64,000 nt of DNA from Rathayibacter sp. VKM Ac-2760 (GCF_009834185.1 NZ_CP047173.1:1116001-1180000); one strand, 5' to 3'. Shown: positions 33,581-42,459, numbered from the stretch's first letter. A program made the numbers and translations. The notes: generated by a model not told the origin, from the letters alone.

Positions 33581-33680
33581 TGTCCGAGCGGGGGCCGCCG
33601 CCGCCGGCCCCCGCCGGGAAAAGCCGTCAATTTGATGGGCAGGCGGCCCCCCGGCCCGCCTGCCGCCCGGCGCCCGACGG

Positions 33681-33686
33681 TAAACT
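33681..33686 (+). promoter_or_regulatory. -10 box of mqo
   Basis: TAAACT matches TANNNT and lies 8 nt before GTG 33695, which has no ribosome site, so mqo seems leaderless. Confidence 0.5.
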
Positions 33687-33694
33687 CGACTCTC

Positions 33695-35182
33695 GTGAAC
33701 TCCTCGGAACCGGTCGACGTCGCCCTCATCGGAGGGGGCATCATGAGCGCCACGCTCGGTGCTCTCCTCACCAAGCTCCAGCCCGACTGGACGATCGCCG
33801 CCTACGAGCGGCTCGGCGACGTGGCGCAGGAGTCGTCGAACCCGTGGAACAACGCGGGCACCGGCCACGCCGCGCTCTGCGAGCTCAACTACATGCCCGA
33901 GGCGGCCGACGGCTCCGTCGACCCCGCCAAGGCGATCCAGATCAACGAGCAGTTCCAGATCTCGCGCCAGTTCTGGTCGAGCCTCGTCGAGGCCGGCGAC
34001 ATCCGCGAGCCCTCCAGCTTCATCAACTCCGCTCCGCACATGACCTTCGTGCACGGCGAGGCCAACGTCGAGTACCTCCGCAAGCGCTACGAGGCGCTCA
34101 AGGACCAGCCGCTGTTCGCCGGCATGGAGTTCACCGAGAGCACGAAGACGATCCACGAGTGGGCGCCGCTGCTGATGGAGCAGCGTCCCGCCGGCGGCGG
34201 ACCGTACGCCGCGACGCGCATTCCGGCGGGCACCGACGTCGACTTCGGCGCGCTCACCCACCAGCTCTTCGACCACGTCGTCGCGCACGGCGGCACCCTC
34301 GACACCGGCCACGAGGTCACCGGCATCACCCGGCAGAAAGACGGCACCTGGCGCCTGGACCTCAAGCAGAAGGTCGGCGGCACGCCCAAGAAGGTCATCG
34401 CCCGGTTCGTCTTCGTCGGCGCCGGCGGCGGGGCGCTGCATCTGCTGCAGAAGTCGGGCATCCCCGAGATCAAGGGCTTCGGCGGCTTCCCGATCTCCGG
34501 CCAGTTCCTGCGCACCGACAACCCGGCGATCGTCGCCCGGCACCAGGCGAAGGTCTACGGCAAGGCCGCCGTCGGCGCCCCGCCGATGTCGGTGCCGCAC
34601 CTCGACACCCGCGTCGTCGACGGCCGGGCCTCGCTGCTGTTCGGCCCCTACGCCGGCTTCACGCCCAAGTTCCTCAAGCGCGGCTCCTGGCTCGACCTGC
34701 CGCTCTCGATCCGTCCGCACAACATCGGCCCGATGCTCGCGGTCGCCCGCGACAACCTCGACCTGATGAAGTACCTGCTCGGCGAGGTGCTGGCCGGCCG
34801 CGACAAGAAGATGAAGGCGCTCCGCGAGTTCCTGCCCACCGCCCGCTCCGAGGACTGGTACCTCATCACCGCGGGCCAGCGCGTCCAGGTCATGAAGAAG
34901 GACGAGAAGAAGGGCGGCGTGCTGCAGTTCGGCACCGAGGTCATCACCGGGGCCGACGGCACGATCGCCGGTCTGCTCGGCGCCTCGCCCGGTGCCTCGA
35001 CGGCCGTGCCGATCATGCTCGACATCGTGAAGCGCTGCTTCCCGGACCGGATGAAGGCCTGGGAGCCGCGCATCCGCGCGCTCGTCCCGAGCTACGGCTC
35101 CACGCTGAACGACGCTCCGGAGACGGCGGAGCGCACCGTCGCCGCGACTTCCGAGGTGCTCGCGCTGCGCGCCCCCGTCTGA
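33695..35182 (+). CDS. mqo: Malate:quinone oxidoreductase
   Basis: Peripheral membrane FAD enzyme that oxidises malate to oxaloacetate and reduces quinone. The 495-residue protein has the FAD dinucleotide motif DVALIGGGIMSATLG at the N terminus, QESSNPWNNAGTGHAALCELNY, and FVFVGAGGGALHLLQKSGI, all typical of Mqo. The GTG at 33695 is chosen because TAAACT is 8 nt upstream; the frame extends further upstream into Pro/Arg-rich sequence without family similarity. It stands alone, flanked on both sides by REP-like pairs. Confidence 0.96.
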   Translation: MNSSEPVDVALIGGGIMSATLGALLTKLQPDWTIAAYERLGDVAQESSNPWNNAGTGHAALCELNYMPEAADGSVDPAKAIQINEQFQISRQFWSSLVEAGDIREPSSFINSAPHMTFVHGEANVEYLRKRYEALKDQPLFAGMEFTESTKTIHEWAPLLMEQRPAGGGPYAATRIPAGTDVDFGALTHQLFDHVVAHGGTLDTGHEVTGITRQKDGTWRLDLKQKVGGTPKKVIARFVFVGAGGGALHLLQKSGIPEIKGFGGFPISGQFLRTDNPAIVARHQAKVYGKAAVGAPPMSVPHLDTRVVDGRASLLFGPYAGFTPKFLKRGSWLDLPLSIRPHNIGPMLAVARDNLDLMKYLLGEVLAGRDKKMKALREFLPTARSEDWYLITAGQRVQVMKKDEKKGGVLQFGTEVITGADGTIAGLLGASPGASTAVPIMLDIVKRCFPDRMKAWEPRIRALVPSYGSTLNDAPETAERTVAATSEVLALRAPV

Positions 35183-35218
35183 GGGCCGCACGCGATTCAC
35201 GTGGGGCGCGGCCCCTGG

Positions 35219-35335
35219 TGATCGAGTAGCCCTCGCAGAGGGCGTATCGAGATCCACCGTGACGAGGATGGGGCTTGAGGCCACCGCTCGGGTGACAGGG
35301 GTCTCGATACGCCGCTTCGCGGCTACTCGACCAGC
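35219..35335. repeat. Inverted pair of REP-like palindromes after mqo
   Basis: Elements at 35219-35257 (TGATCGAGTAGCCC ... GGCGTATCGAGATC) and 35300-35335 (GGTCTCGATACGCC ... GGCTACTCGACCAGC) face each other across about 42 bp. They lie between the mqo stop and the LexA-boxed promoter. Confidence 0.88.
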
Positions 35336-35382
35336 GAAGGTCGGGCGCGACGGACTGATCTCGACGGGACCCGCCGAAACGT

Positions 35383-35398
35383 TCGAACACATGTTCTA
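35383..35398. promoter_or_regulatory. LexA/SOS box upstream of the radical SAM gene
   Basis: TCGAACACATGTTCTA differs at one position from the actinobacterial/Gram-positive SOS box (TCGAAC, four bases, GTTCGA). It overlaps the likely -10 hexamer TCTAAT (35395-35400), and ATG 35407 follows 6 nt later. LexA bound here would block the promoter directly. Confidence 0.75.
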
Positions 35399-35406
35399 AT
35401 GGACGT

Positions 35407-36573
35407 ATGAGGTGGAGCGGGCAGGCGATCGGCGCGGCGGACGAGGCCGCGCTCCCGGGGCTCGTCAAGCTGACCGAGCTCGTCCGCACGGTCCGCACTC
35501 CGGACTTCGAGGGCATCACCTTCTACGAGGTGCTCGCCAAGTCGGCGCTCAACCGCGTGCACTCCTCGTCGAAGATGCCGTTCGGCTGGACGATCAATCC
35601 GATGCGCGGCTGCACGCACGCCTGCACCTACTGCTTCGCCCGGCCGACGCACGAGTACCTCGAGTTCGACGGCGGGCGCGACTTCGACTCGCAGATCGTC
35701 GTCAAGGTGAACGTCGCCGAGGTGCTCGCCCGCGAGCTCGCGCGGCCGAGCTGGGAGCGGCATCCGGTCGCACTCGGCACCAACACCGACCCCTACCAGC
35801 GGGCGGAGGGGCGGTACCGGCTGATGCCGGGGATCATCGCTGCGCTGGCCGCCTCGGGCACGCCGCTCTCGATCCTGACCAAGGGGTCGCTGCTCCGGCG
35901 CGACCTGCCGCTGCTGCGCGAGGCGGCCGAGAGCGTGCCGGTCGATCTCGGCGTCTCGATCGCCGTCTTCGACGAGGACCTGCAGCGCTCGATCGAGCCC
36001 GGCGCGCCCTCCGCCGCGGCCCGGCTGGCGACCGTCACGGCTGCGCGCGAGGCCGGCTTCGAGTGCTCGGTCTTCCTGATGCCGATCCTGCCGTTCCTCA
36101 CCGACACCCGCGCCCACCTCGACGCGTCGCTCCGGGCCTGCCGTGAGGCGGGCGCGAGCACGATCATGTACTCGACGCTCTACCTCAAGCCCGGAGTGAA
36201 GGAGTGGTTCCTGCAGTGGCTCGGCGAGGAGCATCCGGAGCTGCTCGACCGCTACCGCTCCCTCTATCCCGGGCGCGCCGCCTACGCGCCGGCGGAGTAC
36301 CGCCGCTGGCTCTCCGCGCGGATCCGGCCGTTGATGCGCGACCACCGGCTGACGGAGGGCGAGCCGGACCCGGCGACCGGCTCGATGCGCTCCTCCGCGC
36401 TCGGCCCGACCGCCCGCGGAGCGTCGGCCCTGCCCTCGCTCGGCCTGCTGCGGACGCTCGGCGGCGAGGAGCGCGGGTCCGGCGGCCTGCGGCACGGCGG
36501 GCTGATCCTGCGTGAGCTCGGCGAGGACGGAGCCTCGGTTCTGCCCGGGGTCGGCCAGCCGACGCTGTTCTGA
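35407..36573 (+). CDS. Rv2578c-family radical SAM protein, probably SOS-regulated
   Basis: A protein of 388 residues. The radical SAM cluster motif is MRGCTHACTYCFARPTHEY (CxxxCxxC, residues about 75-82), followed by ALGTNTDPYQRAE and LTKGSLLRRDLPLL, as in the Rv2578c and spore-photoproduct-lyase-like group. The C-terminal 80 residues are variable. It would bind a 4Fe-4S cluster and cleave SAM; the substrate is unknown. The ATG at 35407 is 9 nt after a LexA-type box that overlaps the -10, so DNA damage induction is expected. A role in DNA or nucleotide repair is inference. Confidence 0.88.
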   Translation: MRWSGQAIGAADEAALPGLVKLTELVRTVRTPDFEGITFYEVLAKSALNRVHSSSKMPFGWTINPMRGCTHACTYCFARPTHEYLEFDGGRDFDSQIVVKVNVAEVLARELARPSWERHPVALGTNTDPYQRAEGRYRLMPGIIAALAASGTPLSILTKGSLLRRDLPLLREAAESVPVDLGVSIAVFDEDLQRSIEPGAPSAAARLATVTAAREAGFECSVFLMPILPFLTDTRAHLDASLRACREAGASTIMYSTLYLKPGVKEWFLQWLGEEHPELLDRYRSLYPGRAAYAPAEYRRWLSARIRPLMRDHRLTEGEPDPATGSMRSSALGPTARGASALPSLGLLRTLGGEERGSGGLRHGGLILRELGEDGASVLPGVGQPTLF

Positions 36574-36615
36574 GCCTGCCGCGGTCGTCGCCCCCGCCGC
36601 GGCTAGGATCGTCGC

Positions 36616-37317
36616 ATGCTCCCTCGCCCCGGTGAGCCGTCGTCCGGCTCCTCCGCCCGGGCCGCCGACGAGGAGGCCCGCCCGGTCCGCCTCGGCCTGC
36701 TCGACGACCACGAGCTCCTCCTCGACAGCATGAGCAGCTGGATCGCGGCGAACGCCCCCGACTTCGAGCTCGTCGTGAGCGCCGGCACCTGGATGGAGCT
36801 CGTCACCAGCACCGTCTTCCCGACCCAGCTGGTCGTGATGGACTTCGAGCTGCGCGAGCCGATCTCGATCGAGGCCCGGATCCGCACCTGCCGCGCCGCG
36901 GGCGCCACGGTGATCGTCCTCGCGGAGCACGAGGACGCCGAGATCCGCGACCGGTCGCTCCGTGCGGGGGCCGCGCGGCACCTCACCAAGGCGCAGTCGA
37001 TGCAGGACGTGATGGAGGCGGCCCGCTCGGCGATGGCGATGCGCTCGACCGCCGGTTCCGCTTCGCAGTGGCGCCCGCTCCCGATCGGCGTGGCCGCGCA
37101 GCAGCGGCCCCGGCTGAGCGCGGGGGAGCTGGAGGCGCTGCGGCTCTACGTCTCCGGCTCCAGCACCCCCGAGGTCGCGGCCAAGATGAACGTGCAGTTC
37201 GAGACGGCGAAGACCTACCTCCGCCGGGTCCGCCAGAAGTACGTCAAGGTCGGTCGCCCCGCGAGCCGGCGGGCCGACCTGATCCGCCGCGCGGCCGAGG
37301 ACGGCTTCCTCGAGTGA
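36616..37317 (+). CDS. Orphan response regulator with LuxR-type HTH
   Basis: A protein of 233 residues. The receiver domain has acidic Asp30-Asp31 (GLLDDHELL), phosphoacceptor Asp76 (VVMDFEL) and Lys125 (HLTKAQS). The usual Thr/Ser switch position reads LAE, that is Ala, which is atypical. The C-terminal helix-turn-helix is LSAGELEALRLYVSGSSTPEVAAKMNV. TAGGAT at 36604-36609 lies 6 nt before ATG 36616 (leaderless). No histidine kinase is adjacent. The gene is followed 97 bp later by tdk. Regulon is unknown. Confidence 0.88.
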   Translation: MLPRPGEPSSGSSARAADEEARPVRLGLLDDHELLLDSMSSWIAANAPDFELVVSAGTWMELVTSTVFPTQLVVMDFELREPISIEARIRTCRAAGATVIVLAEHEDAEIRDRSLRAGAARHLTKAQSMQDVMEAARSAMAMRSTAGSASQWRPLPIGVAAQQRPRLSAGELEALRLYVSGSSTPEVAAKMNVQFETAKTYLRRVRQKYVKVGRPASRRADLIRRAAEDGFLE

Positions 37318-37414
37318 CCGGACCGACCGAAGCGACCGGACCGACCACGACCACGACGACCACGCCGAGCGCAGCGCGCGGGAGCACCCCGCGACCGAGC
37401 AGAGACGGGAACTG

Positions 37415-38023
37415 ATGGCGAAGCTCTACTTCCGCTACGGAGCGATGAACAGCGGCAAGAGCACCTCGCTCCTGCAGGCCGCCCACAACTACGAGGAGCG
37501 CGGGCACCGGGTGCTGCTCGCGAAACCGGCCGTCGACACCAAGGGCGACGAGCTGATCGTGTCCCGGCTCGGCGTGACCCGTCCGGTGGACATCCTGTTC
37601 GAGCCGGACGGCGATCCGGTCGCCGTCTTCTCCGCCGCGCGGCAGCGCGTGCTCGCCGAGACGGCCCGCGACGTGAGCGCGCTGCTCGTCGACGAGGCGC
37701 AGTTCCTGCCCGAGGCGCACGTCGACGATCTGCTCCGGATCGCGATCCTCGAGAACGTGCCGGTGCTCGCCTACGGCATCCGGACCGACTTCCGGACCGC
37801 CGCGTTCCCCGGAAGCAGGCGGCTCCTCGAGATCGCGCACAGCCTCGAGGAGCTCAAGACCATCTGCCGCTGCGGCCGCAAGGCGATCTTCAACGGCCGG
37901 GTGCTCGACGGTCGCTTCGTCTTCGACGGCGACCAGGTCGCGATCGACGGCGCCGAGGTCACCTACGAGTCGCTCTGCGGTTCCTGCTATCTGCAGGAGA
38001 GCCGGGGGCGACTGCGCGGCTGA
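37415..38023 (+). CDS. tdk: Thymidine kinase (type II)
   Basis: Phosphorylates thymidine in the salvage pathway. The 202-residue protein has the P-loop FRYGAMNSGKSTSLLQ at the N terminus, ALLVDEAQFLPEAHVDDL (Walker B), AYGIRTDFRTAAFPGS (lasso region), and a four-Cys zinc lobe (CRCGRKA ... CGSCY). ATG 37415 is preceded by AGAGACGGGAACTG. The preceding 97 bp are low-complexity ACC/GAC-rich DNA with no gene. Confidence 0.95.
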   Translation: MAKLYFRYGAMNSGKSTSLLQAAHNYEERGHRVLLAKPAVDTKGDELIVSRLGVTRPVDILFEPDGDPVAVFSAARQRVLAETARDVSALLVDEAQFLPEAHVDDLLRIAILENVPVLAYGIRTDFRTAAFPGSRRLLEIAHSLEELKTICRCGRKAIFNGRVLDGRFVFDGDQVAIDGAEVTYESLCGSCYLQESRGRLRG

Positions 38024-38075
38024 CGGTGCCGAGATCCGCTCACTGTGCGTGACCCATCCGAAACAAGGATGTGGG

Positions 38076-38081
38076 TAGCCT
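38076..38081 (+). promoter_or_regulatory. -10 box of the exopolysaccharide cluster
   Basis: TAGCCT lies 7 nt before GTG 38089, with no ribosome site, and is the first promoter-like site upstream of the five-gene cluster. Confidence 0.5.
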
Positions 38082-38088
38082 TGCGGGC

Positions 38089-39633
38089 GTGACATCACCG
38101 GAAACGCACGCAGGCCTTCCGAAGCAGCACGCGAGGCCGGGGGGTTCGATGACGACGCAGGAGACACCGCAGAAGCGACGTCCGTCCTGGGAGCAGGACT
38201 ACCGCCGGCGCCTCCTCGCCACGGACGTGGTCGCGATCCTGCTCTCGGTCTTCGGCACCCAGCTCGTCTGGTTCGATCTCGACCTCAACTCCGACGTGGG
38301 CTTCAACAACCCCGTCGACATCGCGGTCAACTACACCTGGGTCTCGGTCGTGCTCTCGGTCGGCTGGCTCCTCGCGCTGCAGGTCTTCGACACCCGCGAC
38401 CGCCGCATCATCGGCACCGGCTACGTCGAGTACCGCCGCATCGTCGACGCCTCGATCTGGCTGTTCGGCATCGTCGCGATCATCGCCTACCTCCTGCAGA
38501 TCCTGCTGGCGCGCGGCTACATCATCACCGCGTTCCCGGCCGGCATCCTGCTGATCTGCGTCGGCCGCGTGGTCTGGCGCTCCTGGCTCACCCGGCAGCG
38601 CAAGGTCGGCCGCTTCTCCAGCCAGGTCGTCCTGCTCGGCTCGCGCGGGAGCGTGCTGCACACCGCCCGGGAGCTCCGCCGTGGCACCGAGGCCGGCTAC
38701 AAGCTGGTCGGCGCGGTCTCCACCTCCGTCGGCGGTGCCGAGGCGCTGACCACGGAGCCCGAGCTCGCCGGCCTCTCTCTGCACGGGTTCTCCGGGATCG
38801 ACGGGGTCCGCGCCGTCATGGACGCCACCGGCGCCGACACCGTGGTGGTCACGAGCTCCGACGAGCTCGCGCCGCAGCGCATCCGCGAGCTCAGCTGGAC
38901 CCTCGAGCCCGGCCGCGAGCACCTGGTCGTGGCGCCGAGCCTCACCGACATCGGTGGTCCGCGGATCCACACCCGCCCCGTCGCCGGCCTGCCGCTCATC
39001 CACGTGGAGACCCCGCGGTTCGACGGCCGCCAGCGCTTCGCCAAGCGCCTGTTCGACATCGCGGCCTCGACGATGCTGATCATCCTCAGCGCCCCGGTGC
39101 TGATCGTCGTGGCCGTGCTGGTGAAGACGACGAGCACCGGTCCGGTCCTGTTCCGCCAGGAGCGCATCGGGCTGAACGGCTCGACCTTCGAGATGCTGAA
39201 GTTCCGCTCGATGGTGGTCGACGCCGAGGCGCAGCTGGCCGCGCTCGCGGCGCAGCAGCGCGACGAGGGCAACAGCATCCTCTTCAAGATGGCGAAGGAC
39301 CCGCGGGTCACCAAGGTCGGGACGATCCTGCGCCGCTTCAGCCTCGACGAGCTGCCGCAGTTCCTCAACGTCTTCCGCGGCGACATGTCGCTGATCGGCC
39401 CGAGGCCGCCGCTGGCGCGCGAGGTCGAGCAGTACGAGGAGCACGTGCACCGCCGCTTCCTGATGAAGCCCGGCATCACGGGCCTCTGGCAGGTCAGCGG
39501 GCGCTCGAACCTCTCCTGGGAGGACACCGTCCGCCTGGACCTGTACTACGTGGAGAACTGGTCGATGACCGGCGACATCGTCATCCTCTTCAAGACCGCG
39601 CGGGCCGTGCTCGCGCGCGACGGCGCCTATTGA
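38089..39633 (+). CDS. Polyprenyl-phosphate sugar-1-phosphate transferase (exopolysaccharide initiation)
   Basis: A 514-residue membrane enzyme that starts repeat-unit assembly on undecaprenyl phosphate. Four N-terminal hydrophobic segments (about residues 40-170) and a CoA-binding-like domain precede the catalytic part from about residue 320: KRLFDIAASTMLIILSAPV (membrane anchor), LFRQERIGLNG, LKFRSMVVDAE, LDELPQFLNVFRGDMSLIGP and GITGLWQVSGRSN, all of the bacterial sugar transferase family. GTG 38089 is a leaderless start. The next gene overlaps its stop by 4 nt. The sugar (Glc or Gal phosphate) is unknown. Confidence 0.94.
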   Translation: MTSPETHAGLPKQHARPGGSMTTQETPQKRRPSWEQDYRRRLLATDVVAILLSVFGTQLVWFDLDLNSDVGFNNPVDIAVNYTWVSVVLSVGWLLALQVFDTRDRRIIGTGYVEYRRIVDASIWLFGIVAIIAYLLQILLARGYIITAFPAGILLICVGRVVWRSWLTRQRKVGRFSSQVVLLGSRGSVLHTARELRRGTEAGYKLVGAVSTSVGGAEALTTEPELAGLSLHGFSGIDGVRAVMDATGADTVVVTSSDELAPQRIRELSWTLEPGREHLVVAPSLTDIGGPRIHTRPVAGLPLIHVETPRFDGRQRFAKRLFDIAASTMLIILSAPVLIVVAVLVKTTSTGPVLFRQERIGLNGSTFEMLKFRSMVVDAEAQLAALAAQQRDEGNSILFKMAKDPRVTKVGTILRRFSLDELPQFLNVFRGDMSLIGPRPPLAREVEQYEEHVHRRFLMKPGITGLWQVSGRSNLSWEDTVRLDLYYVENWSMTGDIVILFKTARAVLARDGAY

Positions 39634-40805
39634 CCGGCTCGGTGCCCGGCGCGTCGCGCCGTCTCTCGCTCGCGATCCTCGAGGTCCCGTTCCGCGTCGA
39701 GCTCGGTCCGGGGGTGTCCGGGGAGGACGTCGCGCGGATCCGCTCGAGCTGGGCGGCGTGCGCCGCCCCCGAGACGCCGGACGCCCGGGTGCTGCGCGCA
39801 GACGTCGCCGGCGCCACGACCGAGACCGAGGGCGTGCGCGTCCTCGCGAGCTCGGTCGCCCAGCTCGAGGAGTCCCTCACCTCCACGCTCACCCTCGAGG
39901 CGATCGGCGAGCGGCGCGGCGATCTGCTGATGCTGCACGCCTGCGGGATCGCCGCGGACGACGGCCGGGTCCTCGCCTTCGTGGCCGCCTCCGGCACGGG
40001 CAAGACGACCGCCTCGCGGGCGCTCGGCGCGCGCTTCGGCTACGTCACCGACGAGACGGTCGCGGTCACCGCCGAGGGCCGGGTACTGCCGTATCCGAAG
40101 CCGCTCTCGGTGAAGCCCGCGACCGTTCCGGCACCGAAGGCGCAGCTCTCGCCCCGGTCGCTCGGCCTGCGTCCCGTGCCGGATGCGCCGCTGACCCTCG
40201 CCGCTGTCGTCCTGCTCGACCGCCGCGACGGCGTCGCCGAGCCGCGCCTCGAGGAGGTGGATCCGGTCGACGCCCTCGACGAGCTGGTCCCGCAGACCTC
40301 CTATCTCGCCGCCCGGCCCCGCTCGCTCAGCTCCCTCGTCGGAGCGCTGAGCGCGACAGGTGGCGTGAGACGTCTGGTCTACTCCGAGGCGGAGCAGGTG
40401 ACCGGTCTGATCGAGGGCCTCTTCGCCGCTCCCGCCGGGGTCGCTCCGCCGATCTGGGCCGAGGTCGTCCCCCTGCCGATCGAGGCCGAGGAGCGCATCG
40501 CGGAGGGCGCCGTGCTGCGGGCCGCCGTCGACGACGCGCTGCTGCTGCCCGGTGGCGAGATCGTCGTCTTCCGCGAGAACACGCTGATCCGGCTCTCCGG
40601 AGTCGGCCCGTCGATCTGGCGCGCGGCCGGCCGCGGCGTCGACCTGCCGGCCCTCGTCGACGCCGTGCTCGCGGAGCTCGGGACGCCGCCGGACGGGATC
40701 GATGCGGCGTCCGCCGTCGCCGTCGCCGTCGAGGAGCTCGAGGGTCTCGGACTGATCGCGAGAGCGACTCCACCGCAGCCCACCCCGGACGGGGTGCAGA
40801 TCTGA
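39630..40805 (+). CDS. HprK-like kinase fold fused to a PqqD-like C-terminal domain
   Basis: A soluble protein of 391 residues, annotated elsewhere usually as hypothetical. Residues about 100-180 contain an HPr-kinase-type P-loop (VAASGTGKTTASRALG near residues 118-133) preceded by LLMLHACGIAADDGRVLAF, and DETVAV. The last 90 residues (IVVFRENTLIRLSGVGPSIW ... AVAVEELEGLGLI) look like a PqqD-type winged-helix domain, which elsewhere binds precursor peptides. It starts at TTG 39630 overlapping the sugar transferase stop (TTGA); GTG 39642 is an alternative. Its place between initiation transferase and autokinase suggests control of polysaccharide synthesis. Both domain calls are by motif only. 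Confidence 0.75.
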   Translation: MTGSVPGASRRLSLAILEVPFRVELGPGVSGEDVARIRSSWAACAAPETPDARVLRADVAGATTETEGVRVLASSVAQLEESLTSTLTLEAIGERRGDLLMLHACGIAADDGRVLAFVAASGTGKTTASRALGARFGYVTDETVAVTAEGRVLPYPKPLSVKPATVPAPKAQLSPRSLGLRPVPDAPLTLAAVVLLDRRDGVAEPRLEEVDPVDALDELVPQTSYLAARPRSLSSLVGALSATGGVRRLVYSEAEQVTGLIEGLFAAPAGVAPPIWAEVVPLPIEAEERIAEGAVLRAAVDDALLLPGGEIVVFRENTLIRLSGVGPSIWRAAGRGVDLPALVDAVLAELGTPPDGIDAASAVAVAVEELEGLGLIARATPPQPTPDGVQI

Positions 40806-40904
40806 CCGCGGGCGAAACGGGGCCGATACACGGCCGTGCAACAATTCCTAAGCCCGTCTCCGGCGCTCGCCGTTCGGTCCGAACCAGTGAAGGAACTTGA
40901 CACT

Positions 40905-42383
40905 GTGGAACTTAGAGACGTCCTCCGACTTCTCCGCGATCACTGGCTCGCCATCGTCGCCGCCGTCCTCCTCGGCACCCTCGTCGCCTACGGCTGGTCG
41001 CTGACACAGAAGCCGCGCTACGCGTCCGAGGCGCAGGGCCTGGTCTCCGTGGCCGTGGCCGATGCGGGGGGCGACCCCAGCCAGGCCATCTATCTGCGTC
41101 AGATCGCCGACTCGGTCGCGAAGTCGAGCCTGCTCACCTTCGTCCCGATCGCGCAGTCGCGGAACGTCGCCGAGATCGTCATCGCGAACCTCGGTCTCGA
41201 CGTCTCCGCGGAGACGCTCGTCACAGCGGTCGAGGTCACCCCGGACCCGGAGTCGCCGATCCTCGTCGTCCGCGCCACGGCCTCCACGCCGGAGGGCGCG
41301 CGCACCCTGGCGGACGCCTGGGTCGACGCGATCGCGACCCGCATCCAGCAGGTGAACCAGGAGACCGGCGCCGGCGACACGGTGAGCCTGCAGGGCGTCC
41401 AGGCGGCGGCCCTGCCCTCGGCCCCCGAGTTCCCGAACCTCCGGCTCGTCCTCGCCGTCGGCGCGCTGGCCGGCCTCGTGCTCGGTCTCGTCTACGCCTT
41501 CGTGCGCAACGCCCTCGACCGCCGCATCCGCACCGCCGAGACGGTCGAGCGCCTCTTCGACCTGCCCGTGGTCGGCACCCTGCCGATCGACAAGCGGCTG
41601 ACCGACGCGAACCGCATCGTGCCCGAGGCGGACACCACCGACTACGTGAAGTCCGACGGCAAGCACGCGCTCGCCGAGGCGCTGCGCGAGCTGCGGACGA
41701 ACCTGCAGTTCATGAACGTGGACAGCCCGCCGCGCATCATCGTCGTGACGAGTCCGCTCCCCTCTGACGGCAAGTCGACCGTGACCGCGAACCTCGCCGT
41801 CACCCTCGCCGCCTCCGGGCAGCGCACGGTCGTCGTCGACGGCGACCTCCGCAAGCCCACGGTCGCGAAGTCCTTCGGTCTCGTCCCCGGCGTCGGCCTC
41901 ACCGACCTGCTGATCGGCAAGGCCGAGCTGCAGGACGTTCTCCAGCCCTGGGGCCCCTCGGGGAACCTCTGGATCCTCGGCGCCGGCTCGATCCCGCCGA
42001 ACCCGAGCGAGCTGCTCGGCTCGAACGGGATGGACATCCTGCTGCACGAGATCGCCCGCGAGGCGATCGTGATCGTGGACGCTCCTCCGCTGCTTCCCGT
42101 GACCGACGGTGCGATCCTCACCGCCCGCACCGACGGCGCCCTCGTCGTCATCTCGGCCGGCAGGACGACGACGGACGAGCTCGGCAAGGCGATCCAGAAC
42201 CTCGAGCGCGTCAGCGGCCACACCCTCGGCGTGATCCTCAACCGCGTGCCCCCGCGCGGTCAGGTCGGCCGCGGCTACGGCTACTACTACACGAGCTACT
42301 ACGGGTCGCAGAAGTCGGGCGCCCGTCCGGACGCGGAGTCGGAGCCGGCTCCGGCCCCGACGCCCGCCACGACCGCTGTCTGA
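40905..42383 (+). CDS. Wzz-BY-kinase: polysaccharide chain-length determinant/tyrosine autokinase
   Basis: A membrane protein of 492 residues. It begins MELRDVLRLLRDHWLAIVAAVLLG with TM1, an extracellular Wzz domain, and TM2 near residue 180 (LVLAVGALAGLVLGLVYAF). The cytoplasmic BY-kinase has Walker A VTSPLPSDGKSTVTANLA, Walker A' VVVDGDLRKP and Walker B IVIVDAPPLLPVTD. A tyrosine cluster, YGYYYTSYYGS, near the C terminus is the autophosphorylation site. GTG 40905 is preferred because AAGGA is 10 nt upstream; GTG 40887 and 40836 are in frame. The phosphatase gene follows, a common kinase-phosphatase pairing in capsule loci. Confidence 0.92.
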   Translation: MELRDVLRLLRDHWLAIVAAVLLGTLVAYGWSLTQKPRYASEAQGLVSVAVADAGGDPSQAIYLRQIADSVAKSSLLTFVPIAQSRNVAEIVIANLGLDVSAETLVTAVEVTPDPESPILVVRATASTPEGARTLADAWVDAIATRIQQVNQETGAGDTVSLQGVQAAALPSAPEFPNLRLVLAVGALAGLVLGLVYAFVRNALDRRIRTAETVERLFDLPVVGTLPIDKRLTDANRIVPEADTTDYVKSDGKHALAEALRELRTNLQFMNVDSPPRIIVVTSPLPSDGKSTVTANLAVTLAASGQRTVVVDGDLRKPTVAKSFGLVPGVGLTDLLIGKAELQDVLQPWGPSGNLWILGAGSIPPNPSELLGSNGMDILLHEIAREAIVIVDAPPLLPVTDGAILTARTDGALVVISAGRTTTDELGKAIQNLERVSGHTLGVILNRVPPRGQVGRGYGYYYTSYYGSQKSGARPDAESEPAPAPTPATTAV

Positions 42384-42459
42384 GCGGCCGGGCGTGGTGT
42401 TCCCGGGGGACGACGGCTCGCGCCGCCCGCGACGCGGCTGGAGCCCGCAGGGCGCCCCG

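Noticed and set aside
39630..40805. Lasso peptide biosynthesis locus suggested by HprK- and PqqD-like domains
   Set aside because: No precursor peptide, B2 protease or asparagine-synthetase-like cyclase nearby; neighbours are polysaccharide genes.
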